64,000 bases of DNA from Opisthocomus hoazin (Eukaryota; Chordata; Aves; Opisthocomiformes; Opisthocomidae): assembly GCF_030867145.1 (NCBI RefSeq), contig NC_134431.1:11299089-11363088 (forward strand), given 5' to 3'. Every line of letters begins with the position of its first letter. The stretch's first letter is position 1. This document shows positions 60,703 to 64,000 of the stretch, in pieces. Under the pieces are notes generated by a model. That model did not search any database. It saw only the letters and a list, made by a program, of their open reading frames with translations, and had not been told where the DNA came from. Position numbers and translations under genes: made by a program.

Positions 60703-60761
60703 CTTTTCAACAATGATGAGGTCGCCTACTTGTATATTAGAGCTCTTCACCTTCACAGTCC
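60703..60761 (-). CDS. ATP9A: ATP9A coding exon, window exon 1 (residues 146-165, actuator domain)
   Basis: Encodes GTVKVKSSNIQVGDLIIVEK, the entry strand of the actuator domain; V-G-D-L-I is typical of P-type ATPases. The first two bases complete a glycine codon whose first G lies in an exon beyond the window (phase 1). Acceptor is cctttgcag, donor gttagc. This is the most 5' ATP9A exon I could find. The upstream residues are not found between 60,762 and 64,000. Confidence 0.96.
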
Positions 60762-63700
60762 CTGCAAAGGAAAAACACCAGTGCATTACAGCAGCAGCAG
60801 GACAGGGTTTGATGGTGCTACGCGATGCTCCTCACCTCCCTTTCTTCCAGTTCACTATACTGGTGAAAATGGGTAAAGTTTCTATTATAAGAATTAGGCA
60901 ACCCTTCCCTGTAAAGCCTTACCAAGCCCACTGCCCCCACTGTGTAAAGCAGTAGGATTCATTCTGCAAAAAGGGCTGAAAGCCTCTCATCTAACAGCTC
61001 CTGACCTCAGCCCTGGATGCAGAAACCTTCTGGCCACTCTCTAGTGACACCTCTGAAACAAGCCCTTAAACCTTTTTGTACTGCTTAACCCAGGAATCTG
61101 AAAATACTTTCAGCGTCAGGCAGACAACAGAGCAAGAACAGGAAAATTACAACAGGGAACCATCAACTTCTGGCTTCTCTTCCCTAAATGGTTGAAAATT
61201 TAAAGCTCAACTCTCAAGCCAAGACCTGGCAGCCATACGCAAAATGAGCCCATCTTAAAAACCAGGCTCATTTCCTTCCGTGACGCAGCTCTTGTGCCTG
61301 GCTCAGCTCTACCACCTCTCCTTTGCCTCTCAGCAGACACAACCTGAACAAGGCCCACAGAGTACAGGTCCTACAGAAAACGCGTAAATATTTACTTCTG
61401 TGCAGCTGTCAAACATTTCCCAGTTGCTTTAAAACAGGGGATTAATTTAACAATTGGCTAGTAATTTCAAATTTTTAGCCAGCTCTAGATTTGGCTTCTC
61501 AGACTAACTAGTGATTTATAATCAGTTAATTTGAACCCTGCCTCTATGTGTCTGTCTGTTACATTTCAACAAAAGCCTCTTTAATCTGCTGTGATTTGAG
61601 TGGAAGTGGGGGAGGCACGTGGAGCTCACCCCGGCATGGACAACACTCCTACTGTACCTTGAAATTCATGGGCTAACTGGCCAGATAGCAGCTCAGAGGG
61701 GAAAGGAGAAGGGGGAAGGGAGGGGGAATAGAAATTAGCACAAAGCACAAAGGTCACTAGGATTTTACTACTGGCAGTCCCTTCATTAGCATCCTTCTCA
61801 GGATATGCTTCAGTGTTTCTGCTCCAAATTAACAATGAAAGCCATTCTGGGCTCCCGGCAGCCTGCTGCTTTGGTGACACACTGTGTGCTTAACAACATG
61901 CTTCATCACTGCTGCTAATAAATGCAGACTTCCTTACATGCTGTAATTATTCCTACAAATTATAAGCAGTCATGGCCCATTTCACAAATATCTCGTAGGT
62001 CTTTTGCAGATTCTGGGTTTGGTCTTGCAAGATTTTTAGTTTTTAAAAAAGGGTAAACAAAACAAATGCTGGGCTAAAGACATCTCTGCCAGGGCAGGAA
62101 GCATACCGGGGATTAAGAGTCCATTACGCAGAGGCTTGAAAAGAAAAGCCGCACTCCAAGAGGATCCAAAAAAGCATCCCTGGCCATCTTCTGTATGGGC
62201 TATACAAAGTTAGGTACTATGACACTAAAAGGGTCTGACAGATAACATCTCTTCCTCCGCTTTTAATACGGTTATTCACAAAGCAACAAAAAGTGCTTTT
62301 GAATATTCTCCTGTGTAAAGGAGGAAAAAAAACCCTGTGTGCTCTCCCCACACAGGCATAGCAACTCCTAAATCACTGTGGAGAAAAGCTCTTGGAAGGA
62401 GAGATGGGTTTGTTTAACCCTATTTTATGTATTTCTCTTAAAGTTCACAAGGATTTATTTGGTGACCATCAGTACAGGAAACACTACCTGCAGCGTTCCA
62501 AGAATAGAAACTTATTTTCGCAGGGCTTTCCTTAATGATGTAAATTCACACTGGAAAAGACAAATTAATGCCTGGACAAAGCTACAACATGATGATTTCC
62601 TACAATTAAGTACATAAAAGGCTTTTTGGATCATTATTCTGAAAACAGTATCACCTGCTTTAAAATTTTTCCAATACAAGAAAAATCAAAGCAGTCGGAG
62701 CAGATTTGTCATGTTCAATAACCCTCCCAGCCTCAGCTGTTTTAAGGTAAAAGAAAGAGAGCACCTTCCTAACCAACACACATTTTTATAACTCCTGTAT
62801 AAATGAGATGCCCTTTTTAGGTAGCAAAGTTAATTCTGCTTTTCCAGCCATACTCCTGGCCTCTCACGGACGACATCTCTGCAGTATGTACCATATGTCC
62901 TGCTAAGAAGGCGCGGGACCAGATGTTTCCTTTGACTCAGGACTCCCATAAAGCAACTTACTTGAATTAGTTTTATTTTGATCTGGGGAATTCTGTAATT
63001 CCTTTTTCTTTCTGTGGGCAAACTACCTCCCAAACATTCGATGTTTTCTCATGCACATTTAAGAAACCAGCTAATAACACAACTGCTTCATCTGCCAATA
63101 TTGCCCTACTATTAAAGTATATTTGTAACAGTAAATTACTGCTTTTATTAATGCATCTAAAAGTGCTTCCTCTAAATATGCATGGGTTTACTTAGCATTT
63201 ACAATGCTTCCAGTTTATGTTTTCTGAAGTTAATCAGAATATGAGTCAGTGATTAACGCAATTTTAAGAAGCAACTAGTCTTGGTATCTCATTTTCAACA
63301 ACAAAAAAACAATCAATTCTCAAAGTTTGATTGATATTTGTTTCATTCTTTGCTGTATCCTGATTTTTATTTGTTTTAAAGATAAAAAAAGTAAACACAA
63401 TAGAATGCAAACAGCTTGTTCCAACTTCAGCTACGGCCTTTGGAATTAACACCAAATCTGCAGCATGATGGATGTACCATAGAGCTATTTAAAGTATTAA
63501 ATATATTAGCCTTAAATATATTAGAGATGCCTTTTTCAATCATGTGAGCACTTACGTCAAGATTTCACAATAGATCTGCAGAGCTTCATCAAGACACAGA
63601 TCAAAACACTTAATTTGGAATTAAAGATGAAGCCAGAGATTTATTAAAATAAGTCAAATGCATCTGTGGGGGGGGGAAAGGGAGTTGTTTGGATGTGCTG

Positions 63701-64000
63701 CACCAAACTTTTGGCTTTTGCAGCCTTATGCTGTATAAACTGTGGAGCAGGACTCAGAGGGTTTGGGAAAATATTGTTTTTATATGGCTGGTAAATGCCA
63801 ATGATCTGTATCTTAAGTAGCACCCCTCAGTAGGAGGTCTCTTCCCATTTCGTTCTGTGGAGTTTCTCTCCATTATGCAGTGTTACCCGGAGAGGGGGGC
63901 TGCGAGAGAAGAAAAACAAACCAAGAATTTGCAAGCACAGTTCTAGCTTTCTATCAAGCAGAAAGTCAGCACACAAATTTCTGAACACAAGGAGGCTTGT
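60762..64000 (-). other. ATP9A: ATP9A intron (continues beyond the window)
   Basis: I looked for the preceding ATP9A exon, which should encode the end of TM2 and the VIREAVEEIRCYVRDKE-type stretch, and did not find it. No other exon or repeat recognised. Confidence 0.8.

Larger units (their letters stand above)
22577..60761 (-). other. ATP9A: ATP9A gene (24 of about 28 coding exons; 5' end outside the window)
   Basis: P4-ATPase of the ATP9/Neo1 branch, a putative phospholipid flippase of endosomes and the trans-Golgi network; the family is known to work without a CDC50 subunit. Twenty-four exons with GT-AG borders join in frame with no stop, giving 902 residues plus a TAG. Counting back from the human length of 1,047 places the catalytic aspartate of DKTG at 391 and the glutamate of DGET at 195, as in human ATP9A. 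Order: actuator domain, TM3-TM4, phosphorylation site, nucleotide-binding domain, GDGGND hinge, TM5-TM10. Sequence around DKTG ([15 protein letters not shown]) and the C-terminus ([11 protein letters not shown]) match ATP9A rather than ATP9B as I recall both paralogues. Introns are short, so this part of the gene takes 38 kb. No exon is damaged. TM1-TM2 and the start codon must lie beyond 64,000. Confidence 0.97.

Noticed and set aside
22577..60761. Assignment to the paralogue ATP9B
   Set aside because: Sequence around TM4-DKTG ([15 protein letters not shown] rather than the AVYGWMM type), the linker after TM4 and the C-terminus fit ATP9A, and the neighbour is NFATC2, not NFATC1.
60762..64000. 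Search for the preceding ATP9A exons
   Set aside because: No stretch with the expected TM1-TM2 coding sequence, phase and splice sites was found; they must lie beyond the window.

Overview
This is vertebrate nuclear DNA, most likely from a bird. The bird call rests on three CR1 retrotransposon tails ending in the typical ATTCTRTG repeats (minus strand at about 15,127-15,388 and 38,430-38,486; plus strand at about 26,848-26,913), few other repeats, and compact introns between GT-AG exons. There are no bacterial-style genes, no CRISPR array and no recognisable tRNA or rRNA. Nearly all long open frames in the window are chance or shadow frames.

Two protein genes are supported, both on the minus strand and head to tail. 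(1) ATP9A, a class-4 P-type ATPase of endosomes and the trans-Golgi network, runs from 60,761 down to a stop codon at 22,577-22,579. I assembled 24 coding exons. Every junction is GT-AG, every phase joins without a break, and together they encode 902 residues. That equals residues 146-1047 of the 1,047-residue human protein, so only the first 145 residues (probably four exons) lie beyond position 64,000. All catalytic motifs are present: DGET, DKTGT, KRM, MKGA, TGDK and GDGGND. The 3' UTR probably extends from 22,576 to about 18,000. (2) The distal alternative first coding exon of NFATC2 (the isoform beginning MQRE) lies at 4,740-4,803, and its first intron runs off the left edge. This is the same neighbour order and orientation as human 20q13.2.

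Layout: 1-4,739 is NFATC2 intron 1, with a CpG island at about 3,480-4,740. 4,740-5,300 holds the NFATC2 first exon, its 5' UTR and a candidate promoter. A second CpG island lies at about 5,860-6,440. 6,440-18,000 is intergenic, with one CR1 copy and one exon-like block at 12,108-12,298 that neither gene explains. 18,000-22,576 is the probable ATP9A 3' UTR. 22,577-60,761 holds the ATP9A exons and introns. 60,762-64,000 is ATP9A intron.

I found no new multi-gene system. The points most worth checking are the unexplained exon-like block, a pair of 17-bp repeats carrying NFAT-type cores upstream of NFATC2, the two CpG islands flanking the NFATC2 exon rather than covering it, and a 102-codon open frame in an ATP9A intron.
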